NCBI GenBank assembly: GCA_038380435.1 | Contig: JAWZYU010000129.1 | Coordinates: forward strand, 127,001 to 191,000 | Length of the DNA: 64,000 nucleotides | Direction: 5' to 3' | Source of the DNA: Ryuthela nishihirai | Lineage: Eukaryota; Arthropoda; Arachnida; Araneae; Heptathelidae | Shown: in pieces, positions 44,540 to 54,824 of the stretch | Layout of the letters: every line of letters starts with the position of its first letter | Position numbering within the stretch: position 1 is the stretch's first letter | Made by a program: the position numbers and the translations under genes | The notes under the pieces: generated by a model | The model's input: only the letters and a program-made list of their open reading frames with translations | Told to the model about the DNA's origin: nothing | The model's database searches: none

Positions 44540-45405
44540 ATGAACAACTTCAGGATATTTTGAATTCTGTCAAGAAAGGAACTTGTACTCTTGTTCTTGG
44601 TGACTTCAATGCCAAAGTTGATACTGACTCTGACCTTTGGGGAGGAGTAATAGGCCCTTTTGGTATAGGTAGCTGCAATGGCAATGGGCAGCGTCTCCTG
44701 CAGGTAAGTAAACTCAATGGATTCAGAATAACTAACAATTATTACAAACACTGCGACATAGATAAGTACACATGGGTTTCACCCGATGGGCTGCATAAGA
44801 ATATGACTGATTATATATTAATTAACATCAAATGGGCTAGTTCTGTTAGGAATACCAGGTCATATAGGGGAACTGAAATTGGATCTGACCTTTATCTTGT
44901 TAAAAGTGTCTTGCAACTTAAACTTAAAAAGTTTTGTGCTAGGGTTAAAAAATTTGCTTTTAATACTGAAGCATCTGAAAGACCCAGTGATAGCCAAAGC
45001 TTAACATGATAGGTTACTTAGCTTGAACTTCATAAATCCCCAGGGATAGATGAAATTACTACAGAAATGCTCAGAACTGGGAATGTTTCGGTTACCACTT
45101 GGATGATTGAAATTCTGAATATCTTTTATGATAAAGGCATGGTTCCTAAGGATTTTACCAGAGCTATTGTTATCCCTCTTTTCAAAAAAGGTGATCGCAG
45201 TGCTTGTGATAACTATAGGGGTATCAGCCTACTCTCTGTTCCAGGTAAAGTTCTTTCCATGATTGTGCTTAATAGAATTAAGAATCTGGTTGACAGGCAA
45301 TTGCGTTATGAGCAATGTGGATTCAGAAAGAGGTAAGGGATGTGTGGATCAGATATTTTCACTTACGCAGATTCTTGAGAAATGTTTAGAGTTTCAGAAA
45401 CCTTT
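44540..45405 (+). pseudogene. RTE-like fragment, copy C, with internal deletion
   Basis: It starts inside the endonuclease ('caacttcaggatatt') and reads open through 45009 (LVLGDFNAKVD, GSDLYLVKSVLQLKLKK). It jumps near 45020 from the end of the endonuclease to the start of the RT, losing about 600 bp, and stops near 45405 inside RT motif 2. The endonuclease frame has the T that copies A and B lack. The RT part carries the same 1-nt insertion after FRK (45325-45335) as A and B. Confidence 0.85.
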
Positions 45406-45785
45406 GGTTTGGTAGTCCACGGCGTTGTAAGAAATGGCCTCTCGGTCGTTGAAACAAACAAAGAAATGAAAAACAAACTTGCTCTCTGAAAGTAATTAAG
45501 TCTACTCTCTTCGGACGGGTCGCAGAAGTAGGGTGATGAAATATAAATAATTATCAGGCTCCTGTCAGACCTCTGTGGCAAGCAGCTGCTTGAGGGGGTA
45601 TTTATTTATTTTTTATTTATTTATTACTTTTCTGTGTTACGTTTAATTGTATGCTATTATGTCGAAAAAAATGTTAGTATGAATTCTATATTAACGACCG
45701 TAAAAAGTTTAAATTCAAACGTTTTAAAACGAATCAGTAAGCTTTAAAATTTTTCTTTTAAATATACCGAGTGCGTAACGCGCTT
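45406..45785. other. Spacer with SINE-B tail, no gene
   Basis: A SINE-B tail is at 45545-45603 ('aggctcctgtcagacctctg', 'tgcttgagggggta') followed by AT-rich sequence. No gene is seen. Confidence 0.6.
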
Positions 45786-45953
45786 CGCTAGTGACCCAAT
45801 GGAACTGGGTTCGAGTCCCTGGTAAGGCATGGATGTGCATGTTGTTTTTTGGCTGAGGTCCTGCCATCCTCTCAGAACATCTACTATGGCATGTAAACTG
45901 ACAGGCTCCTGTCAGACCTCTGCGGCAAACAGGTACTTGAGGGGGTATTTATT
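45786..45953 (+). mobile_element. SINE-B copy, 5'-altered
   Basis: B box 'gggttcgagtccc', 'ggctgaggtcctgccatcct', 'gacaggctcctgtcag' and 'tacttgaggggg' are present; the A-box half is diverged. Confidence 0.8.
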
Positions 45954-46109
45954 TTTTTTACTTATTTATATAAATCTATGAAATACTATCGTGAAGGAAA
46001 TCCTTTAGCACTATTCCACGCCATTTAATAACTGATTCCCTGCTTTAAGAATTGTTCCGTTATTGATAATGCGAGTAACTTTATAAGGCAGATAAGAAAG
46101 AATTGGAAT

Positions 46110-46227
46110 GTCAACGGCCATACCAAGCTGAAAGCACCGGTTCTCGTCTGATCCCCGAAGTTAAGCAGCTTTGGGCCCGGGCAGTACTTGGGAGGGTGAC
46201 CACCTGGGAACACCGCGTGCAGTTGAC
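46110..46227 (+). rRNA. 5S rRNA gene, apparently intact
   Basis: The 118-nt sequence follows metazoan 5S throughout: 'gtcaacggccataccaagct', 'ccggttctcgtctgatcccc', 'gaagttaagcagct', 'cagtacttgggagggtgac', 'cctgggaacaccgcgtgc'. The ends pair perfectly (gtcaac with gttgac), and ccaagctg pairs with cagctttgg apart from a bulge. A 'ctttataagg' stretch lies about 30 bp upstream, a position used by TATA-like elements of arthropod 5S genes. A T7 run just after the 3' end suits Pol III termination. Only one intact copy is here, with three decayed or truncated relatives sharing its flanks, so a dispersed 5S unit or a 5S-headed retroelement are both possible. Confidence 0.85.
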
Positions 46228-46482
46228 ATTTTTTTCCCCCCCACGCGCTGTACTCCTAGAATATTAGCCAAAGTCATTCTACGTCGGTCGCCGGGTTCCA
46301 TTCCATTTCTAGTAAATAAATAAAGGAGAATTTCCTTTGGTTGCAAAACCTGCAATGGTTTTACGTATCTCGAACAAAAACTATATATGTAAGGTACGAA
46401 TTTAAGACCATCGTCAGAGTTTACTGGTAACACTCGACACGTTCGAAATGCCAATTCCAGCTTTTCCGCCTCTCAAGGGTTC
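46228..46482. repeat. 5S downstream flank
   Basis: T/C run, 'gctgtactcctagaatatta', 'cgtcggtcgccgggttccat' and 'gtaaataaataaaggag' are shared with the sequence after the 5S pieces at 20256, 48939 and (inverted) 1354. No gene is seen. Confidence 0.7.
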
Positions 46483-46826
46483 GGTTGTTTTACCCGTGAG
46501 CGGCATTATTTTTCACACCATGGGCTAAATGCCCAGGTCTCTAGGACCTCGAAGGTTGGGGGGGAGGGGACCCACTGAAACACCTGTTGGGAGACAGATG
46601 GTAGCCTCCCGTCAAGACCATCCAGTGTCTTTAACTTGCACAGGGTATGGCTCTCCCAGACACGGAGCCACGGCTTAACGTCCCATCTGACGGACGACGG
46701 CCTTTCCAAGCCCATCGGGGCAGTAGCGGACAGTTGTGCACACATATGTGTCAACGCTGACCCAGTTGGGACTCGAACCTGGGAACTGCAGATTACAAGC
46801 CTGGTGCGCTACCTACTAAGCCCAAT
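46483..46826 (-). mobile_element. SINE-A copy with internal deletion
   Basis: Minus-strand copy from tail ('acccgtgagcggcatta') to head ('gcgctacctactaagccc'), lacking part of the region before the B box. It is inserted in the segment that is SINE-free at 419-1600. Confidence 0.85.
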
Positions 46827-47560
46827 CAAGGGCATACAGCGTGTTTAACATGTACAGGGTATGGATGTTTCCCACACACGGATCCTCCTACGAGCTTCCA
46901 TTTCATATGAAATTCGTAATTCTTTCCTGTCAGAACATGTACTGACTAGTAAATTTCTTCAATTTTGAGGGGAAAGTAAACGAAGGTTTTTAGTTTTATG
47001 GACAGCAGCATTACCTACTTAACAAGTTTTCATGTGACATGGATCTTGTTGCGTTCGGGCCTAAGAGTTCCTAAACGTTCCTAAGATTTAACATAAACTG
47101 GGCCGCATGTAGAATAAGAAATAATTTTTTTTTATTTTTTGGGAGGGGGAGGGGAACATTTATTTCCTGCATAGGTCAACCATGAGTTAACTTCACAGCG
47201 ACTTTGCAAACCTATTGGTGTTTCCTTATTCATTCGCAGAACAACGGGATTAAATCTTAACGTTGACCGAAGTGTGACTCAATCCTCAAAATTTCATATT
47301 CGCAGCATGGACACCTAACGACTTGACCATTGCTTCTTCCATCTTTACTCCTTCTGACCGCATATGTTTTGAGATTGTATTTAGTAATGCGGCAGACCTT
47401 ATCCTATAAAACGTATCATGTCCGTGATGATTTAATTTCAATAAATTGGGTGTCTCCACGGTGTCACAATTGTTAGTAAAACCTGTAAAGTTTTATAATT
47501 AAATTAATAAAACGTAGTTATTTGAGCTCAAACGAAACAGTGCAATGGTATGTAATTTCC
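46827..47560. other. No gene seen
   Basis: 46830-47095 pairs inverted with about 420-700. Around 47455-47545 a short stretch is the inverse of 25960-26060 and 42540-42640 ('ccacggtgtca'). The rest is unremarkable AT-rich DNA. Confidence 0.5.
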
Positions 47561-48610
47561 AGCTTCAAATCTCGCAAAAACCAAATTTTTTAGCGAAAAT
47601 GACTTTTAAAAAACCGGAATTTTCAAAGCTTTAACGGTTCAACGTAAACGTATAAATGGTTGTTGCCTACGTAAAGCCCTTCCACATCGCAGTACATCAC
47701 TAAAACCTCACCCAAAATATATAAAACAAAAGAATGGTTACTTCCTCCGTGTATCGTACGAGGGTGAGAAAAAAAAATCCAGTGGAACAACTCAGAAAAG
47801 CTTGCAATGCGAAACTCAAAGTATGCAACTTTCAACTTGTACTACGGCTTCACAATGTTTCGTCTATACTTCTCCGAAACTTTATGCAACCATTTTTCTT
47901 CTCTGTAGAAAAATAAAAATGCATCTTACGTATCTGAGATGATCGAAACATAATATAAAAATATACCTTAAATAGGAACATTGTTACGATTAAAAAAGGC
48001 ATTTTTAAAACTTCAACGAGCCTGTAATATATTATGCAAAATCTACTGGCAACACAACGAAACAGTTCTCCTGACGTCATCTCGGTGTTTTTGCTACTTT
48101 ATTATTAAACCCGTATTCACAGGCAGCACTATTTTTAGCAGTTCACTTATTTCTCATGCTGCCACTCTATTTTAACTTACAGTTTTATACGAGATAAGTA
48201 ACATTTATATAATTAAAAATGTGTTTAACTATTCATTTGTTTTTTATTAATTTAAAGATTTTCATATCTATTTTTTCATATGCACTGGAATTTTTTTTAA
48301 AAGTTTATTTTTTTACACGGTTTTTTCGGGAATTGGTTGCATTGAATTAGATTATTCCTATTGTTTATTAAGAAGGATTTATTTTTTTTTTTTTTAATTT
48401 GAGTCGTTAGCGCGCTTGGCTACTGATCTAAGACACCTGAGTTCGAGTCCCGGGTACGGCATGGCTGTTTTGGGTCGTTTTTCTACTGAGGGCGTGCCAT
48501 CCTCTCAGACCTTCTACTGTGGCATATAAACTGACAGGCTCCTGTCACACCTCTGTGGTATGCAGCTGCTTGAGGTGGTATTTATTTATTTATTTATTAT
48601 TAAATGTTGA
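47560..48610 (-). repeat. Inverted R1 plus neighbouring segment
   Basis: Reverse complement of about 21665-22990, with TGACGTCA at 48072-48079. At 48190-48220 it is uninterrupted where the E and F copies have a SINE-B, so it preserves the empty site. Confidence 0.82.
48395..48590 (+). mobile_element. SINE-B copy
   Basis: Counterpart of 21704-21890 in the inverted block: 'agtcgttagcgcgcttggct', 'gagttcgagtcccgggtacg', 'gacaggctcctgtcac', 'cagctgcttgaggtgg'. Confidence 0.85.
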
Positions 48611-48621
48611 GAAACATCCTG

Positions 48622-48938
48622 TGACCTGGCAATTCAAGGTCCTTGTGACCTGGCCTTTCAGCTCTTGCATGCAAAAAAAGTGCCGTTTACAGGTAAATAT
48701 ACCCAACGTTAAAGAACACGCTGGATGACCTTAACTGGAGTCTGCCATTTGTCTCCTACAGCTGTCCAGTGTGTCCCCTTTCCCTGAGTCTTCAGGATCC
48801 TTGTGGCCTGGCCATTCAGCTCATTGCATGCAAAAAAAGTGCTGTTTAGAGGTAGAACTACCCAATGTTAAAGAACACGCTGGATGACCTTGAGTGGAGT
48901 GTGCCATCTCTCTCCTACAGCTGTGCAGTGTGTCTCCT
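48622..48938 (+). repeat. SINE-A tail array, short
   Basis: Two to three diverged tail units ('gttaaagaacacgctggatg', 'tggagtctgccattt', 'gtttagaggtagaactac') like 19670-20255, ending in the same fusion to a 5S fragment. Confidence 0.8.
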
Positions 48939-48990
48939 CGCGGTCAGTACTTGGGAGGGTGACCACCTGGGAACACCGTGTGCAGTTGGC
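48939..48990 (+). pseudogene. 5S rRNA 3' fragment fused to SINE-A array (copy F)
   Basis: Same join as 20256-20307 with fewer changes in the 5S part ('gggagggtgaccacctgg'). Confidence 0.85.
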
Positions 48991-50797
48991 AATTTTTTTT
49001 CCCCCAAGCGCTGTACTCCTAGAATATTAGCCAAAGTCATTCTACGTCGGTCGCCGGGTTTCATTCCATTTTTAGTAAATAAAGGAGATTTAGTTTTGGT
49101 TACAAAACCTGCAACTTACGTGCAGAAATGACTGCTCTGTGTCGTTTCGGAGACTCCCGGAAAGCTCTTAATAACACAAATAACGACATCTAACCAATGA
49201 AATATATTTCAGTTGAAAACCTAAGTTCTACATTCAGTAGTAACTGTTACAATGCACCTAAAACAGTTCCTTGTCATCATACGATGAGACTTTTAAAAAA
49301 ATAAATAACCTTTCACGATGAAAAAGAATCGAATAAAACTGCTTCTATACTAAAGAATCGAAGACACAACAATGCTTTTCGAATCGTTAAACCGGATACG
49401 CCTTTTGTTTCGTAATTTCCATTTCCGTCACGAATTAGTTTTAGCTTTAACAACTCTCGTATAAACAATTAAGTCACTGACCATATATTACCGAACATTT
49501 TAAAAACGACAGACATCGGAAGATTGCTCCGATATCCGGAATAAATCTGATAATATTTTGATCGAAAATTTTACAATAAAGAATGTGTGTGTGTATATAT
49601 ATACGTTTTATTTTATTCCAATTGTTATAGTATAACTATATCTATACATGGGGTACGCCAGTAACATACACTTTTCCAGAAGGTACGTGAGGCCTAAAAG
49701 GTTTTGAGAACCACTGCTCTATTATATATACATATAGTTCAAAGATATGACGTCATAAGAGTAAAGTTACCAAAGTCAATAGTAGAAGACAAAAAATACC
49801 AAAATGTCTTAAAATCTTAATATTGTTAGAATAAAAACTGATGTAAATCACAATAAGATAGTGTAGAAATTCTGTATGTATCATACCCTGTGCAGGTTAA
49901 ATAAAACGTTGGATGGGAGGTTACCATCTGTCTCATAACAGCTGTTCCATTATTTAGATATGGTTATTTGTGTTATTAAGATCTTTCCGGGAGTCTTCGA
50001 AATGATACTTAGGAGTCATTTCTGCAGACAAGTTTAGTCTGCAGTCATTCTGCAAATAAGTCATCTGTCTCCCAACAGCTGTTCCAGTGAGGCTCCTCCC
50101 CCAACCTTCTCTGAACCTTCGAGGTCCTCGTGACCTTGCCGTTAAGCCCATTGTCTACCAAAAAAATGCCGATCACATGTAAAACTACCAACTCTGATCG
50201 CTATATGATATCATATGCATTTTATTCTATGCAATTCCAGTCAGATATTCAAATTGATTCTGTTTACATTTAAAAGCATCCAGCTTACAAAGAGGTTTAT
50301 TCGTATGCATCACATCGTATTCCTGCTATTATATTCTCTAAAAATTGTTTCAGGATGTTTCTCAACATTTAATAATAAATAAATAAATAAATAAATAAAT
50401 AAAAAAATAAATAAATACCCCCTCAAGCAGCTGCTTACCACAGAGGTGTGACAGGAGCCTGTCAGTTTATATGCCACAGTAGAAGGTCTGAGAGGATGGC
50501 ACGCCCTCAGCAGAAAAACGACACAAAATAGCCATGCCGTACCAGGGACTCGAACCCAGGTGTCTTAGATCAGTAGCCAAGCGCGCTAACGACTCAAATT
50601 AAAAAAATAAAGAAATCCTTCTTAATAAACAATAGGAATAATCTAAATCAATGCACCCAATTTCCGAGAAAACCGTGTAAAAAAATAAACCTTTAAAAAA
50701 AATAATGTGCATATGAAAAAATATATATGAAATCTTTAAATATTCATTTGATTTTTATTAATTTAAATACATTTTTAATTATATAAATGTTACTTAT

Positions 50798-51003
50798 AGC
50801 CGTCCCACGGCCGAGTGGTTAGCGCGCTTGGCTACTGATCTAAGGGACCTGGGTTCGAGCCCCGGATAAGGCATGGTTGTATGTGTTGTTTTTCTGCTGA
50901 GGTCCTGCCATCCTCTCAGACCTTCTACTATGGCATATAAACTGACAGGCTCCTGTCAGACCTCTGTGGCAAGCAGCTGCTTGAGGGGGTATTTTTATTA
51001 TTA
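50798..51003 (+). mobile_element. SINE-B, full length
   Basis: Same insertion as 22091-22295, bounded by ttacttat at 50790-50797 and 51004-51011. The head is better preserved ('cacggccgagtggttagcgc'). Confidence 0.9.
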
Positions 51004-52489
51004 TTACTTATCTCGTATAAAAATGTAAGTTAAAATAGAGTGACGGCATGAGAAATAAGTGAACTCGTAAAGTAAGTGCTGCTTGTGAATACTGGTTAAT
51101 AATAAAGTAGCAAAAACACAGAGATGACGTCCGGAGTACTGTTTCGTTGTGTTGCCAGTAGATTTTGCATAATATATATTACAGCCACGTTGAAGTTTTA
51201 AAAATGCTTTTTTTAATCATAACAATGTTCCTATTTAAGGTATATTTTTATATTATGTTTCGATCATCTCAGATACGTAAGATGCATTTTTATTTTTCTA
51301 CCTACAGAGAAGAAAAATGGTTATATAAAGTTTCGGAGAAGTATAGACGAAACATTGTGAAGCCGTAATAAAAGTTGGAAGTTGCATACTTTGAGTTTCG
51401 CATTGCAAGCTTTTTTGAGTAGTTCCACTGGATTTTTTTTTCTCGCCCTCGTATGATCCACGGAGGAAGTAACCATTCTTTTGTTTTCTATATTTTGGGT
51501 GAGATTTTAGTGATGTACTGCGATGTGGAAGGGCTTTATGTACGTTTACCAACCGTTAAAGCTTTGGAAATTCTGGTTTTTGAAACGTCATTTTCGGGAA
51601 AAAATTTGGTTTTTGCGACTAATCTCAAAATTAATATTATTATTTTGGCCAGAAATGAAAATTAAAAGTTATGTGCACGTCGTGGTGTAATAAGATAGAA
51701 AAATAGGAATGGGTTGGCATCGCACCTTAACCCTTTTTCCGAACGTTTGCAGTGTTTAAAAATTATGATTATGGTGAATAAATATTTCGTTCTATAGTGA
51801 ATGGTGGGGTAAAACTTATTTATTGAGAGATGAAATAAAGAATTGCAATTATATTTCTATAAATAGGAATTGAGTACGAAATATTTGTGTTGACACGAAA
51901 TAGGGTTCCCATTAATTGTAGCTATGGAAATGGACTACGTTATTTGCGTTTCTAGGGTTAAGAACGATAAGACAATTTTACAAATGCCAAGATGGAAAAT
52001 AATTATCCGGTGCAATACACTAATTATTAAGAGTAAAACTGAAATCCGAACGTGATTTGAGGTTTCATGTCAACTTTGCGTTTAATATTTTGTTTTTTGC
52101 GTGTTAAATATTCCAGCGTTCGTGATTTATATATTACGGCAACCAACGTTTTTATATTCGATATTACACGTAGGTCGTACAGGTGTGAGAGATATCTAAT
52201 GCGTATGATATCGAATAAGATATTTTGCTACTAAGGTATTATGCCAATGTCACCTTTTATTTCGTCCATCAGATAGGTATTGTGAGTGACCTCAGGAGAA
52301 AATATGTTTTGGAAAATGTATTGAACTGAATAATAAACTGTTATTTCACAATATAGTTTTGTTCTATGGCTTTCACGAGACACTGAAAATGCTTTTCCTG
52401 TTCACATTATAGAAATTATGTTGGGAAGTAACCGGAACCGCGTTGCTGACGTCATCTCTGTGTTTTCTCCAATTTCTTATTATTATGGC

Positions 52490-53035
52490 GCACGTGCACA
52501 GGGTATGGCTCTCCCACACACGGGGCCAAGGCTTAACGCCCCATCCGAAGGACGGCGGTCTTTCCAAGCCCACCGGTGTCCCCTACTGACCGTGAGCACG
52601 GCGGAGAATTTTGCGGAGATAAATCTCACGCTGACCCAGCTGGGACTCGAACCTGGGAACTACAGAGTTAAAAAACACGACAAAGGTAAAAAAAGAAAGA
52701 AAAAAATATTTAAGAATTCTTTATATATTTATTTTCTTTAAAACAAAACCGGTAGGTTTTAATTTGAAAACTTTTGAGTTTATGAAATTAAAAATGTGTT
52801 AAAATTAATAAAAATGAAATAAAGACTTCAAGATTTTGATATTACTTGTTTGAAAACAACTCATTTGTATTCGGTTTTCACGTCTAAGGTACCTGGGTTC
52901 GAGTCCCGGGTAAGGCATGGATGTATGTGTCGTTTTTCTGCTGAGGTCCTGCCATCCTCACAGACCTTCTATTATGGCATATAAACTGACAGCTTCCTGT
53001 CAGATCTCTGTGGGAAGCAGCTGCTTGAGGGGGTA
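52490..53035. mobile_element. Composite unit: inverted SINE-A, linker, SINE-B
   Basis: Minus SINE-A head at 52495-52670, linker at 52671-52885 and plus SINE-B at 52886-53035. Counterpart of 23790-24321. Confidence 0.82.
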
Positions 53036-53456
53036 TGTTGTTTTTTTTCACGTCTGGAACCAATCTCCTATTTTTTCATCTGTCTCATAACATTCGGTCA
53101 GCTTCCCGCAACCTAAACTGATCACTCTGGTTCTTTATCACGTCGCCATTTAGACCCTTCTGTGCAAATAACTACCGTTCAGAGATAAAACAACCCATCC
53201 AAACGCATATCTTCTCTGTGGCGTAATAAAGTGATCAAAGGGGTCACCATCCTCACAGACCTTCGACTATGGCAGAGAAACTGACAGGCTCCTGTCAGAT
53301 CGCTGTTGCAAGCAGCTGCTTGAGGGGGTGTTTTTATATTCCTTTATTATATTTATGAAGATATTTTCACTCTTTTTCCTAACACGTTAAGCCACTTTGG
53401 ATTGGGAAATAAAATAATCATTAGAGGTTAAATGTTTAGGGTTTGAAATGACTCCT

Positions 53457-53563
53457 CGAATTTTTGCGGAGATAAATCTCAACGCTGACCCAGCTGGGAC
53501 TCGAACCTGGGAATTACAGATTTCGAGCCTGGCTCGCTACCGACTAAGCCACCCCCGTCCCTG
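53457..53563 (-). mobile_element. SINE-A head fragment
   Basis: Contains 'tgcggagataaatctcaacg', 'gggactcgaacctggga' and 'gctaccgactaagccaccc'. It begins exactly where homology to copy E stops, so it marks the duplication breakpoint. Confidence 0.82.
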
Positions 53564-53796
53564 CATATGTATTATGCTAGGCACGGATTTACAATTTGTT
53601 TCCTTTCTCCTCAGTGTTGTTTTTATTGCTATGTGCATGTAATGACTTTAAGGAGACCTAAAAAAACTTGTGCTGATAATTTTTGATATTAACTATTATG
53701 GAAATACTAAGGAAGATTTTCAGTGTAAGAACTAATTTTTTTATTCCAAAATAAAATCTACCGGTTTGGTTTTAAAAAAAATAAATATATAAAAGT

Positions 53797-53827
<31 letters not shown>

Positions 53828-54062
53828 AACTTCAACGTACTGACGTCATCTCGGTGTTTTTGCTACTCTACTATTAACCCGTAATTTACAGGCAGGCAGC
53901 ACTAATTTTAGGAGTTCAGTTATTTCTCATGCCGCCACTCCATTTTAACTTACACTTTTATACGAGATAAGTGACATTTATATAATTAAAAATGTGTTTA
54001 AATTAATAAAAATCAAATGAATACTTAAAGATTTTCATATGCACTGTATTTTTTTTAAAGGT
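53564..54062. repeat. Linker scrap, TA repeat and inverted R1 fragment
   Basis: A linker-like scrap lies at 53740-53790, a TA run at 53797-53812 and an inverted R1 end at 53826-54062 (TGACGTCA at 53841-53848). This is the last repeat-mosaic sequence before the gene region. Confidence 0.7.
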
Positions 54063-54824
54063 GGAAAGAATGGAAGAAATGTTTTCTTTAAACAAGTTTG
54101 TTTTTTTTTATTTAGAAATCATTTCTATTAGTTCTTTTTTTTTGTAAATTTTTATTTGTGTTGCAAGATGCATTTGTTTACTACATGACTAAAAAAGTTC
54201 TATTAAAATGAAACATGGTCTTTTTGGTTAAATATTTTATTTTGAAAAAATCCAGATTTAAATGTTGTTTAATTTGGCATATAACATGCCATAATTCCTT
54301 TCACTAATTATTTGGCAAAAAAGTTCTAAAGTTAAATTTGGCCTCTGGATGTTAACCTGTTTTTCAGGCTAGACACTTGAAAGGGTTAAGAAAAGTTAAT
54401 TCTTGTGAAAAATATCCAAATTATGATTGCTTAAAATGCTATTATATGCTTATATTTTATAATAAATGCAAACTGTTGTTTTTTTCATTATGAAACAATT
54501 TGTGATTTGTCCTTTATTTTCTCCGAAAAAATATGGTGAATATATGGTGAAGCAGGAAAGTCTAATTGCTCCTTACGGCCTACAACCAAAGAAGGTCTAA
54601 GGAGAAGAAGTCGAGCTCTCGCTAAGCGTAAGTGGCGCCGCCTGGCGGATCTTCTCGGAACCCGAATCTGACAAATTGATGTATGTAGCAAAAACAAACT
54701 GTAAGGCGCTCTTTGCCACGCTATGCACATGCGCAGTAATGCCAATCTCATTTTTCTGTTCCTTCCTTGTTCCTTGATAGTTCATGCCAAGGAGTGATCG
54801 AAGCATTGTAGTTCAAATACGGAT
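54063..54824 (+). promoter_or_regulatory. Upstream region of the THAP transposase gene
   Basis: AT-rich to about 54500, then a less AT-rich stretch (54540-54800) containing 'gcacatgcgcag', similar to NRF-1-type sites, about 95 bp before the start codon. This is where a promoter would be expected. No TATA box is placed with confidence, and no terminal inverted repeat of a transposon was recognised. Confidence 0.4.

Larger units (their letters stand above)
48640..53455. repeat. Segmental duplication, copy F
   Basis: Partner of 20020-24752. Its parts are SINE-A fragments at 49885-49950 and 50063-50190, minus SINE-B at 50416-50600, plus SINE-B at 50798-51003 (same target ttacttat), R1 at 51010-51720, family C at 51721-52490 with TGACGTCA at 52447-52454, and the composite unit at 52490-53035. 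No coding sequence is seen. Homology ends at 'gaaatgactcctcg'. Confidence 0.88.

Noticed and set aside
54488..54806. Arg-rich minus-strand frames upstream of the transposase
   Set aside because: They are short, overlap the presumed promoter and leader, and have no family resemblance.
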